The notes: generated from the sequence alone by a model not told the origin. A stretch of 64,000 bases of DNA from Labrenzia sp. VG12 (GCF_002237595.1 NZ_CP022529.1:2046001-2110000), one strand, 5' to 3'. Counted from the stretch's first letter, positions 33,707 through 43,482 are shown. Program-made: numbers and translations.

Positions 33707-35272
33707 TCAGCGGATCGGCGGATCGTTCCAGCGCTGGACGGTGACGATCAGCTGTCCCTCGCCGGTGACATCGCCGTTCGTTGCCAGCACTTTCAGATTG
33801 CCCGCATTGTTGGTGGAAAACGGCCGGTCCGGATTGGGGCCGGCGACACCCGGCACGAAGATACCGAGCTCGGTATCCATCTGGCCGGCATGTTCGACAT
33901 CCTTCAGGTGTTCAGCTTCCTCGTTGAAGGGGGCAACCGTCCATCTGGCGGGCACGACCCCGATGCGGATGTCGTCTTCCGTGCCGGCTTCGCCGTCCGG
34001 ACCGTTCCAGTAGCCGACCGCGTCGAAACGGGCCGGGACCTTGCCGGCCGAACCGCCGCCACCGCCAACCCGGGCAACACCAAAGGCAGGCTCGACTTTC
34101 AGGCTGTCGATATGGCTGTAGACGGCAATCGCGTTCTCCGCGGAGGCTTCCCCGGAGGCGACGCTGACCAGGCCATCTGTTTCATCGGAAGGTGTGACCT
34201 TGATCGACGCACCGTAGAGATTGGCCGCTCCCCCGGATGCCACCAGAGCGCCGGAAAGGGCAACATCGCCAAGACCGGTGCCGACGACCTGAACGGTTTC
34301 CTCTGACCCTGCCGGCAGTGTAGACGGCACGACACCGGCAATGGCAGCCGTGCCACCTGCCTTGACCGCCCGGAAGGCGCCTCCAAGGCTGTCTTCGGCA
34401 TGGAGGAACTGCCGGCCGGAAAGACGGTCGCCCTCCTCCGACATCGCCAGGATCTGCCGGTACTTGTCACCGCCAATATCCAGATTGGCGCGCCATTCAT
34501 AGCCTGTATAGACGTTGAGCCTGCCGGAGACCGGCAGTTCCTCGCCCGCTGCTGTCACCAGCGAACCGGAGACGGTGAGCGGTTGGGCATCGCCGGAGAC
34601 TTCAAGACGGCCATAGGCTTCGCCCTTGTCCGGCAAGGTGGTGGTGAACAGCCAGGTACCATTCGCCTCCGGCTTCCGGGCTTCAAGCCAGGTGGTCCAG
34701 GCATCCGATTCCAGCGGGTAGCGCTCGGCCAACAGCGGCACGATTTCCTCGCGCGCGATCTTCAGCCATTCCCGGTCCCGTCCAAGCGCCTGGTATTCCA
34801 GCGTCTGGAACTGGCCGACATGGAAATCAATGTGAAGATCCCACTCTTCCTGTGTGCGCCGTTGAAGGGTGAAGCGTGCAGCCGAGTGGCAGCGCGAACA
34901 CATTTCTCCAAGAGGAGCATCGACATCCTCGACGACAGCAGGTTCGCGCTCCAGAATATAGCGATAGTCCGCTGCTTCGCTCGGAGCCAGGCCCTGCGTC
35001 TCGGACAGGTAATGCACCAGTTTGCCCTGATCCTCCGGCGTTATTTCCATGCCGTGGAAGAGCCGCATGCGCACGATGGTCATCAGCCAGCCTTCCGGCG
35101 TTTTCCGCTGGCCCTTGACCCGGCTGAGGACACCTGTCTCGTCGGCCGCATGGCAACCGCCGCAATTGGCGTCAAGCAACGCCGGCCCGTCTTCGGCAGC
35201 GGCCGGCAATGGCATCAGGAGCAGGAGACCGGCCAGGCCGGCGAGATGCCCCTTTCGCAAACTGGGTATCAT
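33707..35272 (-). CDS. qhpA: QhpA, diheme cytochrome c alpha subunit
   Basis: A 521-residue periplasmic subunit from ATG 35272, overlapping the qhpG stop by four bases. A signal peptide (1-26) precedes an N-terminal cytochrome domain with two heme c sites: Cys37-Gly-Gly-Cys-His41 and Cys125-Ser-Arg-Cys-His129. Beta-rich, immunoglobulin-like domains (about 200-521) follow, with a Gly-rich loop VARVGGGGGSAGK. The hemes take electrons from the CTQ cofactor of the gamma subunit and pass them to a soluble carrier and the respiratory chain. No cognate azurin or cytochrome gene is adjacent. Confidence 0.95.
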   Translation of the reverse strand: MIPSLRKGHLAGLAGLLLLMPLPAAAEDGPALLDANCGGCHAADETGVLSRVKGQRKTPEGWLMTIVRMRLFHGMEITPEDQGKLVHYLSETQGLAPSEAADYRYILEREPAVVEDVDAPLGEMCSRCHSAARFTLQRRTQEEWDLHIDFHVGQFQTLEYQALGRDREWLKIAREEIVPLLAERYPLESDAWTTWLEARKPEANGTWLFTTTLPDKGEAYGRLEVSGDAQPLTVSGSLVTAAGEELPVSGRLNVYTGYEWRANLDIGGDKYRQILAMSEEGDRLSGRQFLHAEDSLGGAFRAVKAGGTAAIAGVVPSTLPAGSEETVQVVGTGLGDVALSGALVASGGAANLYGASIKVTPSDETDGLVSVASGEASAENAIAVYSHIDSLKVEPAFGVARVGGGGGSAGKVPARFDAVGYWNGPDGEAGTEDDIRIGVVPARWTVAPFNEEAEHLKDVEHAGQMDTELGIFVPGVAGPNPDRPFSTNNAGNLKVLATNGDVTGEGQLIVTVQRWNDPPIR

Positions 35273-36618
35273 GCTGTTTCCCTTGTTCTGGTTGATTGCT
35301 GGTTGGATTGGCTTGTCCCGCCTCTGATCAGGCCCCGGCTTCGCAGCCATGGATAAGCGGCCTGGAGCGCCGGAGACGGCGTGCCAGTGACAGGTTTAGG
35401 AGTGAGATCCCCCTCGGACGTTTTCAGAAGGTCAGCGACCGGAAGCCCGGCAATGAAGGCCACACCGCCCGGGTCCTGAGGTGTGATCAGAACGTCCCGC
35501 TCAACAAGGCGGTTGTTTTCAACCACAACACGGGTCTCCAGCCGGCTCTTGTCCGGGACCTGGCGAGCTGGGCGCGTGTCGGGCCATTTGGACCGGCGAT
35601 CCCAGAAGGCGTGACCGGAGAGATCCTGTTCAAGGGCGTAGAAATCGCGGCCGATACGCGCCTGTCGCCAGAAGGTCTCGACCACCCTGGCGCGATAGAA
35701 CCGCGCCGCCAAAGGGGCGCCTCTTTCCGGATTTTCCAGGATTGTCAGAACCATCGGCACGGCGGCCAGTGCAGAGGAAAGCGCCCAGAAAAGCCCGTGA
35801 CCGGAGAGCGGGTCGATCGCCACGGCCGCATCGCCAACCGGGATGACCGGCAGCGTGAGCTCCGGCGCTGAAAGAACCAGCCCGGCTGGCCGCGCCAACA
35901 GCGAAGACCTGAGGTCGAGCATGCCGACTTGAGACCTGAGCTGCGGCTGCGTCAGGAAACCCTTCAACCGGTCCTGAAGTGCCGCCTGTCCACCGCCGAC
36001 AAGACTGTCCGCTTCCACGCAGATCTGGAGCCAGCATCCAAAACCCGGCAAGCCAGCCTGCCACATCCATCCCTCAGGCGAGGACACAACACGTGTTCCG
36101 GAGCGCTTTGGTGTGCCTTTGACCAGACCGCTGATTGCGAGCGTCTGCGGCCCTTTCAATCGGCGGGATGACGGCGCCTGGCGTCCGCGCGCATCGATCA
36201 CCAGTCGCGAGCAGACTGAGTTGCCGTTTGAAAGCGTCACGATAACGTCCTGATCCGGGGCGCCTTTTTCGATCCGGCCAAGCCGAGTTTCAATCAGGTG
36301 CGCCCCGGCCTCGACTGCCGCAAACCTCAGGGCCTGATCGAATGCCGGGCGGCGCACGAGACGTTCGCCATTGGCACTGCTCTGCAGCCCAGCCCAGTCG
36401 ACTTGCCGATGTCCGGGTTCACTGGCGGTTGCCATGGCGGCCGAGAGCCCCCGGCTCTCAAGAAGCCGTGCAACACGGTCGCTCAGGCCTTCCAGGCGCC
36501 TTGACCCCATCGCCGGATCAACGATCAGGACCTTGCAACCGGCACGCGTCAACTCACGCGCTGCGAAGGCACCGGCGGGACCGCCCCCGGCGACGACACA
36601 ATCGTAATTGATCACCAA
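35269..36618 (-). CDS. qhpG: QhpG flavin monooxygenase for CTQ formation
   Basis: A 449-residue flavoprotein monooxygenase. The Rossmann motif is CVVAGGGPAGAFAARELTRAGCKVLIVDP at the N-terminus; the second FAD motif is PVIPVGDAAVAIDPLSGHGLFWAL (about 265-290). In characterised qhp systems this enzyme dihydroxylates the gamma-subunit tryptophan that becomes the quinone. The start is TTG 36618 or the adjacent GTG, behind GAGGGA. It is the first gene of the minus-strand operon and diverges from qhpR. Its place at the head of the operon is consistent with regulation by QhpR from the shared intergenic region. Confidence 0.92.
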   Translation of the reverse strand: MVINYDCVVAGGGPAGAFAARELTRAGCKVLIVDPAMGSRRLEGLSDRVARLLESRGLSAAMATASEPGHRQVDWAGLQSSANGERLVRRPAFDQALRFAAVEAGAHLIETRLGRIEKGAPDQDVIVTLSNGNSVCSRLVIDARGRQAPSSRRLKGPQTLAISGLVKGTPKRSGTRVVSSPEGWMWQAGLPGFGCWLQICVEADSLVGGGQAALQDRLKGFLTQPQLRSQVGMLDLRSSLLARPAGLVLSAPELTLPVIPVGDAAVAIDPLSGHGLFWALSSALAAVPMVLTILENPERGAPLAARFYRARVVETFWRQARIGRDFYALEQDLSGHAFWDRRSKWPDTRPARQVPDKSRLETRVVVENNRLVERDVLITPQDPGGVAFIAGLPVADLLKTSEGDLTPKPVTGTPSPALQAAYPWLRSRGLIRGGTSQSNQQSTRTRETA

Positions 36619-36858
36619 TACTGTTCCCTCGTCCGGCCGCCCAAGTGTTCAAGGTGCAAAGCCGGATCTCTCTGTGGGCGCCATTAGGGGAGCGGTTCGG
36701 ATCTGCTTTCCCGACAATTTCGGCCAATCTTTTCCGAAACGGCAAAAACGCCCGCTCATCATTTGCATGACCAGGGAATGTTTGATGTAGTCGAGACAAC
36801 AGCCTGCCGTTACCTGCGGCAGGTTGCGGAGGAGAGGCTTCGAACCGAAGCGAGGAAC
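36619..36858. promoter_or_regulatory. qhpG-qhpR divergent control region
   Basis: A 240-base region between the amine operon and its regulator. It contains the inverted repeat CCTGCCG-N7-CGGCAGG (36803-36823) and a smaller CTTCG/CGAAG palindrome (36838-36849). Either could be an operator or part of a qhpR leader; no promoter elements were assigned with confidence. Confidence 0.4.
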
Positions 36859-37881
36859 ATGCCGAAAAGCGCAACCATCATCTCGGGCGCGTTGAACGGT
36901 CTTCAGGCGGTGCTGACGCAACAGGGCCTGGAGCCGGAAGCACTCGGCCGCCAGAGCGGCCTTCCCGTCTCGGTCTGGAAAAACGCCGGACACGAGATCC
37001 CGCTCTACGCCTTTGTCCAGATCTATGAGAACGGCGCGGATCTGCTCGGACAGCAGAGCCTCGGCTGGCAATCCGGCCCGCTTCTGGACCTCCACGACCT
37101 GGGTGACCTGGGCGATGCGCTACTGACTGCGTCGACCGTTGGCTCTGCGCTGCGTACCTTTGAACGTTTCATCAAATTCATCCAGAGCGAGACCGATCTG
37201 CAGCTAGCCGTGGAAGACGGTGTTGCCACCCTGACCTACCGCATTCTCAATCCGGATATCTGGCCACGCAGGCAGGACGCCGAATTCACGCTGTCCGTCT
37301 TGATCGAGCTGATCCGTCGGGGAGCCGGAGCCGCGTGGTCGCCCGATCTGGTGTGTTTCGAACACACTGCATCTCGGTCGCAGGCCAGCTCGATGGCCGC
37401 GGCCGGCAGCTTCTGCCTGTTTGACTGCGAGACCAATGCCCTCAGTTTCCCCGAAAGCGTGCTCACGCTGCCGATGCCGAAAGATGACAGCCTGCGCCAT
37501 CGCAGCGTGCTGCAGCACTTGAGCCGGGAATTGGCACAAAAGGCCCGTGCCCGCTCCCTGACGGCACGCACACGCACGGCGATCTACGAGACCCTCGGCA
37601 CCGGTCAGGCGGACCAGGAGACCATTGCCCGTCAGCTCGGACTGTCGCGACGGTCCCTGCATCGTCATCTCGGTGAAGAAGGCACCCGCTTTTCGATCCT
37701 TCTGGACGACTGCCGCTACCGCGTGGCCCGCCACGCACTGATCGACACGCCGCACACCCTGGCCCAGATCGCCTGCGAACTCGATTATTCCGACCAGACC
37801 GCTTTTGAACGCGCTTTCAAGCGCCGCACCGGCGTGACACCGAAACAATTCCGGCAGGCGCTCATTCGCCGAACCGATTGA
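36859..37881 (+). CDS. qhpR: QhpR, AraC-family activator of the qhp operon
   Basis: A 340-residue regulator from ATG 36859 (GAGG just upstream); in-frame TTG 36763 or ATG 36778 would add about 30 poorly conserved residues. The N-terminal ~210 residues resemble the Arabinose_bd sensor domain of the OruR/ArgR-like AraC branch. The C-terminal HTH is canonical: ADQETIARQLGLSRRSLHRHLGEEGTRFSILLDDCRYRVARHALIDTPHTLAQIACELDYSDQTAFERAFKRRTGVTPKQFRQAL. In Paracoccus QhpR activates the amine dehydrogenase genes in the presence of amines; the divergent position supports the same role here. Confidence 0.88.
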   Translation: MPKSATIISGALNGLQAVLTQQGLEPEALGRQSGLPVSVWKNAGHEIPLYAFVQIYENGADLLGQQSLGWQSGPLLDLHDLGDLGDALLTASTVGSALRTFERFIKFIQSETDLQLAVEDGVATLTYRILNPDIWPRRQDAEFTLSVLIELIRRGAGAAWSPDLVCFEHTASRSQASSMAAAGSFCLFDCETNALSFPESVLTLPMPKDDSLRHRSVLQHLSRELAQKARARSLTARTRTAIYETLGTGQADQETIARQLGLSRRSLHRHLGEEGTRFSILLDDCRYRVARHALIDTPHTLAQIACELDYSDQTAFERAFKRRTGVTPKQFRQALIRRTD

Positions 37882-37951
37882 TCTTTAACCGCGCTTCGCA
37901 GAGCCGGCTTGGCACCGGAAAAATCTGGTCCGATTACAACCTTTCCTCTTG

Positions 37952-37980
37952 TTGACTTGAAGTTACTTTCATCGTTTGAT
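37952..37980 (+). promoter_or_regulatory. Putative sigma-70 promoter of the sulfatase-bat operon
   Basis: TTGACT (37952-37957), a 17-base spacer, then TTTGAT (37975-37980), about 77 bases before the sulfatase ATG, in a locally AT-rich stretch. Pattern match only. Confidence 0.45.
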
Positions 37981-38056
37981 TGCATTCGCCAATTGCCAAC
38001 TTATTGAATAACCTCGGTTTTGCGGCGCACAAAGTGCACAAGGGGAGGACCCACCC

Positions 38057-39658
38057 ATGACAATTTCCTTTAAGAATTTGGCCGCAGCGCTGGCCATGTG
38101 CGCCTCTGGCGCGCTCGCGCTGCTGCCAGCAGATGCCCGCGCGCAATCTGCAGACAAGCCCAACATTCTCGTCATCTGGGGCGATGATGTCGGACAATCC
38201 AACATTTCGGCCTACACGATGGGCCTGATGGGGTACCGCACGCCCAATATCGACCGTGTCGCCGATGAAGGCATGATCTTCACCGACTATTATGGCGAAC
38301 AGTCCTGCACAGCCGGGCGCTCCTCCTACATCATGGGCCAGAGCGTTTTCCGCACGGGTCTTTCAAAAGTCGGTCTTCCGGGCGCCGATCTCGGCATGCA
38401 GGAAGAGGATCCGACAATTGCCGGCCTTTTGAAAGCACAGGGCTATGTCACCGGCCAGTTCGGCAAGAACCACCTGGGCGACAAGGATGAACACCTGCCG
38501 ACCAATCATGGGTTCGATGAATTCTTCGGCAATCTCTATCACCTGAATGCCGAGGAAGAGCCCGAGAACGAGGACTATCCCGGCGACATGGTGCTTGCGG
38601 ACGGCAGGACGTTCCGCGAAGCCTTCGGACCGCGCGGCGTCATCAAGTCGTCGGCTGACGGGTCCATCGAGGACACCGGTCCCCTGAGCAAGAAGCGCAT
38701 GGAAACGGTTGATGAGGAAACCGTCGCGGCGGCCATCGACTTCATCAAGCGTGCACATGAACAGGGCCAGCCCTTCTATGTCTGGTGGAACGGCACCCGC
38801 ATGCATTTCAGAACGCATGTGAAGGACGACATGCGCCAGCAGGCCAACCAGATCGCCGGCCGCAATGTCGACGAGTACACGGCCGGCATGATCGAGCATG
38901 ACCTGCATGTCGGACAGCTGCTCGACCTTCTTGATGAACTTGGCATCGCCGACAACACCATCGTTCATTATTCGACCGACAACGGTCCGCACTACAACAC
39001 CTGGCCGGATGCGGCCGCGACCCCGTTCTTCGGCGAGAAGAACACCAACTGGGAAGGTGGCTGGCGGGTGCCGTCCATGGTGCGCTGGCCAGGCAAGATC
39101 GAAGCAGGGTCCGTCTCCAACGAGATCATGCACCACATGGACTGGTTGCCGACCTACCTGGCAGCGGCCGGCGTTCCGGACATCAAGGAACAGCTGAAGG
39201 CCGGCGGTGTCCAGGCAATCGGTCGCGAATACAAGGTTCATCTTGACGGCTATAACTTCCTGCCGGTGCTGACCGGCGAGACCGACAAGGGACCAAGAGC
39301 GGAGATCTTCTATTTCTCCGACGACGGCGACCTGACGGCACTTCGCTGGAACGACTGGAAACTCGTGTTCATGGAGCAGAAGGAATACCAGACCCTGCGC
39401 GCCTGGATCGAGCCTTTCACGGAACTGCGGCTGCCTTTGATCTTCAATCTGCGCCGCGACCCCTACGAGCGGTCCTACCGGACGTCCAACACCTATTACG
39501 ACTGGCTGATCGACCGGGCCTACATGCTTGTTCCGGCGCAGCAATATGTCGGCAATTTCCTGGCGACCTTCCAGGAATTTCCGCCGCGTCAGAAAGCCGC
39601 CAGTTTCTCGCTGGAGCAGGTCATGGACAAGCTGACGGCCCCGGGCGGCGCTCAGTAA
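38057..39658 (+). CDS. Secreted sulfatase (type I, formylglycine)
   Basis: A 533-residue exported enzyme of the alkaline phosphatase superfamily. A signal peptide (1-30, ending ADARAQ) precedes PNILVIWGDDVGQSN, which carries metal-binding Asp residues. The active-site signature SCTAGRSSYIMGQ fits C-x-A-x-R, whose Cys is converted to formylglycine. GQFGKNHLGD and HYSTDNGPHYNTWPDAA contain further active-site Lys/His/Asp. It hydrolyses sulfate esters in the periplasm; sugar, aryl or choline sulfate cannot be told apart. AGGGGAGG precedes the ATG. No formylglycine-generating enzyme is encoded in the window. It appears to head an eight-gene operon with a phosphodiesterase and the MoxR/Bat genes. 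Confidence 0.9.
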   Translation: MTISFKNLAAALAMCASGALALLPADARAQSADKPNILVIWGDDVGQSNISAYTMGLMGYRTPNIDRVADEGMIFTDYYGEQSCTAGRSSYIMGQSVFRTGLSKVGLPGADLGMQEEDPTIAGLLKAQGYVTGQFGKNHLGDKDEHLPTNHGFDEFFGNLYHLNAEEEPENEDYPGDMVLADGRTFREAFGPRGVIKSSADGSIEDTGPLSKKRMETVDEETVAAAIDFIKRAHEQGQPFYVWWNGTRMHFRTHVKDDMRQQANQIAGRNVDEYTAGMIEHDLHVGQLLDLLDELGIADNTIVHYSTDNGPHYNTWPDAAATPFFGEKNTNWEGGWRVPSMVRWPGKIEAGSVSNEIMHHMDWLPTYLAAAGVPDIKEQLKAGGVQAIGREYKVHLDGYNFLPVLTGETDKGPRAEIFYFSDDGDLTALRWNDWKLVFMEQKEYQTLRAWIEPFTELRLPLIFNLRRDPYERSYRTSNTYYDWLIDRAYMLVPAQQYVGNFLATFQEFPPRQKAASFSLEQVMDKLTAPGGAQ

Positions 39659-39764
39659 CCAACGCAGCAAACGAGGTGGCGGTTGGCGCCACCTCCACCT
39701 TTCCGCCGGTTGACCGCAGCGCGGTGAACCGGCGTTTGTCGCATTGCCTCGCCGGGAGCCACTC

Positions 39765-41477
39765 ATGCAGATTTCCACGTGTCTTCGCACAGTCCTGACG
39801 GTGACGGTGGCCACGCTCGCATCCGGAGCCTCAGCGCAGGACACCTCTGCAAAGCCGAAGCTGGTGTTGCAGATCACGGTTGATCAGTTGCGCGGAGACC
39901 TTCTTTTCAGAAATGCCGCTCATTTCGGTGACGGCGGTTTCCGCTACCTCCTGGACAACGGTCTCTATTTCACCGACGCCCATCACCGCCACGCCAATAC
40001 CGAGACCATTGTCGGCCATACGACGCTCGCGACCGGTACGGACCCGGCGGTACACGGCATGGTCGCCAACATCTGGTTCGACCGGAAAACCGGCCAGCCG
40101 AACTACAACGTTCAGGATGGCAATTATGCTCTCCTGGCCCATGCCGGCATCGATCAGTCAACCGAGATCGACCCGACGCAACGGGCCGCAACCACGGACG
40201 GCCGCTCCCCGAGCGCAATTCTCTCCTCGACCCTGTCCGACGAAATGGCCATCGGCATCGCCGGCAACCCGAAGATCTTCGCGGTTTCGGTCAAGGATCG
40301 TGGTGCCATTTCGATGGCCGGGCACACCGGGACGGCGTACTGGTTCTCCAAGAGCGAGGGCCGGTTCGTGACCTCGTCTTACTACATGGATATCTACCCG
40401 GACTGGGTCGATGCCTGGAACAGCACCGGGCGCGTCCTGTCCTATGCCGATACGGACTGGGAACTGTCCGACGCACGAGACAGCTACCGGTTCGGCGACA
40501 TGGATGACATGGAGTGGGAAACGAATTTCCCCGGTTTCGGCCGGGTTTTCCCGCATCCATTCGGCCCGGCCAGCCAGAAGTACTACACCACCTTGCTGAC
40601 GCTCAGCCCGGCCGGTGACGAGCTGACCGCGGACTTCGCCAAATCGCTGATCGACAACGAGGCGATCGGCGCGGATGACATCACCGACTATCTCGCCGTG
40701 AGTTTCTCCTCAACCGACTATGTCGGTCATATCTTCGGCCCATCCAGTCTTGAGGCCGAGGACAACCTGCGCCGGCTCGACCGCACGCTGTCCGGCCTTC
40801 TGGCCCATGTCGATCAAAAGGTCGGGCTCGACAGGACGCTCGTCATTCTCTCTGCCGATCACGGTGCCGCCGAAGTTCCGGGTTATCTCAAGTCTCTCGG
40901 TATTCCGGCCAGCTATTTCAGTTTCGACGACATCGACAAACGCGAAGCGGCCGAAACGCTGACGCGGGAATTTGGCGCGGCGAAGGAACTGATCGAGACC
41001 TTCTCCCAGCCTTACGTCTATCTGAACGAGGACTATCTGGAGCAAAAGGGCCTTGAAAAGGAAGACGTTGCCCGGACGCTGGCCATAGAGCTTCAGAAAA
41101 TGCCGGGCATCGCCCAGGCAGTTTCGAGCGAGGACCTGCGCGCTGGCGCCGTCGCCGAAACCACCATCAGCAGCGCCATCCTGGCCAATTTTCACCCCGA
41201 AAGATCCGGCGACATCTATGTGGTGTTCGAGCCCCACTGGTTCGTCGGGGATTTTGACGGGCTGCAGGTCGCCTCTCATCACGGTTCGCCCTGGAGCTAC
41301 GACACGTTTGTTCCCCTGATTTTTGCAGGTCCGGACATCGCCCCCTCCCGGGTTGCCCGCCGTGTGGAAACCGTCGACCTTGCCCCGACGGTCGCAGCCT
41401 ATCTCGGCATCAAGCCGCCCAGCGGCGCGCGCGGTAAGGTGCTGACGGAAGTGCTGGCCGGGCACGCAGACAATTGA
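39765..41477 (+). CDS. Secreted alkaline phosphatase-superfamily phosphodiesterase/phosphatase
   Basis: A 570-residue exported protein from ATG 39765 with GGGAG upstream. The signal peptide ends ASAQ. KLVLQITVDQLRGDLL supplies the first metal Asp; HHRHANTETIVGHTTLATGTDPAVHGMVANIWFD holds the nucleophile Thr region as in PafA/NPP-type enzymes. AVSFSSTDYVGHIFGP and VILSADHGAAEVP hold the remaining Asp/His zinc ligands, with a final His near VASHHGSPWSYD. It removes phosphate, or cleaves phosphodiesters, outside the cytoplasm. It belongs to the same superfamily as the sulfatase just upstream (106 bases) and is followed by moxR after 11 bases. Confidence 0.85.
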   Translation: MQISTCLRTVLTVTVATLASGASAQDTSAKPKLVLQITVDQLRGDLLFRNAAHFGDGGFRYLLDNGLYFTDAHHRHANTETIVGHTTLATGTDPAVHGMVANIWFDRKTGQPNYNVQDGNYALLAHAGIDQSTEIDPTQRAATTDGRSPSAILSSTLSDEMAIGIAGNPKIFAVSVKDRGAISMAGHTGTAYWFSKSEGRFVTSSYYMDIYPDWVDAWNSTGRVLSYADTDWELSDARDSYRFGDMDDMEWETNFPGFGRVFPHPFGPASQKYYTTLLTLSPAGDELTADFAKSLIDNEAIGADDITDYLAVSFSSTDYVGHIFGPSSLEAEDNLRRLDRTLSGLLAHVDQKVGLDRTLVILSADHGAAEVPGYLKSLGIPASYFSFDDIDKREAAETLTREFGAAKELIETFSQPYVYLNEDYLEQKGLEKEDVARTLAIELQKMPGIAQAVSSEDLRAGAVAETTISSAILANFHPERSGDIYVVFEPHWFVGDFDGLQVASHHGSPWSYDTFVPLIFAGPDIAPSRVARRVETVDLAPTVAAYLGIKPPSGARGKVLTEVLAGHADN

Positions 41478-41488
41478 ACGGACCCATC

Positions 41489-42484
41489 ATGAGCGACACG
41501 TTTTCCCGGATTGAGGACCTCAAGGCGCGCATGCAAGAGGCCATCATCGGCCAGGAAGGCGTGATCAACCGGCTGATCATCGGCCTCCTGGCGAACGGCA
41601 ATCTCTTGGTCGAGGGTCTGCCGGGTCTCGCCAAGACACGCGCCATCAAGGCGCTGGCCAGGAACCTGGAAGCAGATTTCAGCCGGATCCAGTTCACGCC
41701 GGACCTTCTCCCGTCCGATGTCACCGGAACCGATGTCTACTACCAGGCCGGCGGCAGCGCCGAATTCCGTTTCGAACCCGGCCCCATCTTCGCCAATATC
41801 GTGCTGGCGGACGAGATCAACCGGGCGCCTGCCAAGGTTCAGGCGGCCCTGTTGGAGGCCATGGAAGAGCGGCAGGTCACTGTCGGCGGCAAGACCCACA
41901 AGATGGAACCGCTGTTCATGGTGATGGCCACCCAGAACCCGGTGGAACAGGAAGGCACCTACCCGCTTCCCGAGGCGCAGATGGACCGCTTCCTGATGCA
42001 TGTCCTGATCTCCTATCCTCCCGTTGAGGACGAAGTGGAGGTCATCCGGCTGGTACGCGGGGAAGAAATCGCCGCTCTCGGTGAGCGAGAAGATGGCGCC
42101 CCAACCGTCCAACAGACAGCACCGATTTCTCAGGAAACCGTGTTTGCCGCGCGACGGGAGATCGCTGCCGTTCATGTCTCCGACGCGATGGAGCGCTACA
42201 TGGCAGACCTCGTCAATACGACCAGGTTTCCGGAGGCTTACGGCGACAATCTGAAGCGCTGGATCGAAATCGGCGCCTCGCCCCGAGCCTCTCTTGCCCT
42301 CGACAGATGCGGGCGCACCCATGCCTGGCTGAGCGGACGGGACTATGTCGACCCGGAAGACGTTCATGCCATCGTCGCCGATGTTCTGCGCCACCGGATT
42401 GGGCTCAGTTTCGAAGCCCAGGGCGAAGGCATCAATCCCGACAGAGTGGTTGAAGAACTGACGATGCAGGTGGCACTGCCTTAG
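41489..42484 (+). CDS. MoxR-family AAA+ ATPase
   Basis: A 331-residue MoxR ATPase from ATG 41489. Walker A is reduced to EGLPGLAKTRAIKAL; Walker B is IVLADEINRAPAKVQAALLEAMEERQVTVGG; sensor 1 is MATQNPVEQEGTYPLPEAQMDRFL. The C-terminal lid contains RASLALDRCGRTHAWLSGRDYVDPEDVHAI. MoxR ATPases work with VWA proteins to remodel client proteins or insert cofactors. Here the VWA genes follow directly, so this is the motor of the module. The TTG at 41474 overlapping the previous stop is less likely. Confidence 0.93.
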   Translation: MSDTFSRIEDLKARMQEAIIGQEGVINRLIIGLLANGNLLVEGLPGLAKTRAIKALARNLEADFSRIQFTPDLLPSDVTGTDVYYQAGGSAEFRFEPGPIFANIVLADEINRAPAKVQAALLEAMEERQVTVGGKTHKMEPLFMVMATQNPVEQEGTYPLPEAQMDRFLMHVLISYPPVEDEVEVIRLVRGEEIAALGEREDGAPTVQQTAPISQETVFAARREIAAVHVSDAMERYMADLVNTTRFPEAYGDNLKRWIEIGASPRASLALDRCGRTHAWLSGRDYVDPEDVHAIVADVLRHRIGLSFEAQGEGINPDRVVEELTMQVALP

Positions 42485-42495
42485 GGAGAGGAACC

Positions 42496-43482
42496 ATGCG
42501 GGACAGGGCCGCGCGCCTGCGCAGCGGACTTTCGGCAAAGCCACCCGGTTCGGAAGAAACCGATCCGCGTGTGCGCATTGACCTCGCTCACCTTCTGTCC
42601 CTGGAAGGCAAGGCGCGCGGCCTCACCTTCCTGCCACGTCAGCCGGCCCGCAGTATCCTCAATGGACGTCATGCCTCTCGCCTGCGCGGACGCGGCCTCA
42701 ATTTCGAGGAACTGCGCGACTACCTGCCCTCGGACGACGTGCGCTCCATCGACTGGAAAGTCACCGCGCGCACCGGCAAACCTCATGTGCGTGTCTTTTC
42801 CGAAGAGCGGGACCGGCCCGCCCTGATCGTGGTGGACCAGCGCATGTCCATGTTCTTCGGCTCCCGGCTCAACATGAAATCGGTCACAGCGGCCGAATGC
42901 GCCGCTCTAGCCGCATTCCGGATCTTTGATCAGGGCGACCGCGTCGGCGGCCTGGTCTTCGGCGATGAGGCCATCGCGGAAATCCGTCCTCGCCGCGGTC
43001 GCACTGCTCTGACCAGCTTCCTGACCGCACTCAGTGATGCCAACGGCCTCCTGCGCGCCGAGGCCCCGTCGGTCTCGCCCATGCCGCTCAACAGGGTTCT
43101 CCAAAATGTCGCGCGCATCGCGCGGCGTGATCATCTGGTTCTGGTGTTTTCCGATTTCGACGAAATCGACGAGACAACACACCGTCTCGTCGCCAACCTT
43201 TCAAGGCACAACGACCTTGTCCTGTGTCTGGTGTCTGACCCTTTTGCAGATTTGGTGCCTGCCGGCATCCGCATCATTGTTTCCGATGGCACGCTCCAGG
43301 CAGAGATCGACACCGGTGACCGGTCGGTGCACCAGAGGCTGCAGGACATGGCCATCGGACGGCTGGCGGAAATCCTGGACTGGCAGCGGCGTTACGGTTT
43401 CCCGGTCATGCCGCTTTCTTCCGGTGAGGACAGCGTAGCCCAGATGCGTCGGCTTCTGGGCCAACTGGGGCAACGCCGATGA
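42496..43482 (+). CDS. DUF58 domain protein
   Basis: A 328-residue cytosolic protein with the DUF58 core LRGRGLNFEELRDYLPSDDVRSIDWKVTARTGKPHVRVFSEERDRPALIVVDQRMSM, beginning about residue 55. A degenerate VWA-like fold follows (LVLVFSDFDEIDE). DUF58 proteins accompany MoxR and Bat-type VWA proteins in most such operons. GGGAGAGG precedes the ATG. The stop overlaps the next ATG by four bases. Function within the complex is undefined. Confidence 0.92.
   Translation: MRDRAARLRSGLSAKPPGSEETDPRVRIDLAHLLSLEGKARGLTFLPRQPARSILNGRHASRLRGRGLNFEELRDYLPSDDVRSIDWKVTARTGKPHVRVFSEERDRPALIVVDQRMSMFFGSRLNMKSVTAAECAALAAFRIFDQGDRVGGLVFGDEAIAEIRPRRGRTALTSFLTALSDANGLLRAEAPSVSPMPLNRVLQNVARIARRDHLVLVFSDFDEIDETTHRLVANLSRHNDLVLCLVSDPFADLVPAGIRIIVSDGTLQAEIDTGDRSVHQRLQDMAIGRLAEILDWQRRYGFPVMPLSSGEDSVAQMRRLLGQLGQRR

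Noticed and set aside
38363..39877. 504-codon minus-strand frame antisense to the sulfatase
   Set aside because: The plus-strand frame encodes a full sulfatase with its active-site motif; the antisense frame shows no domain.
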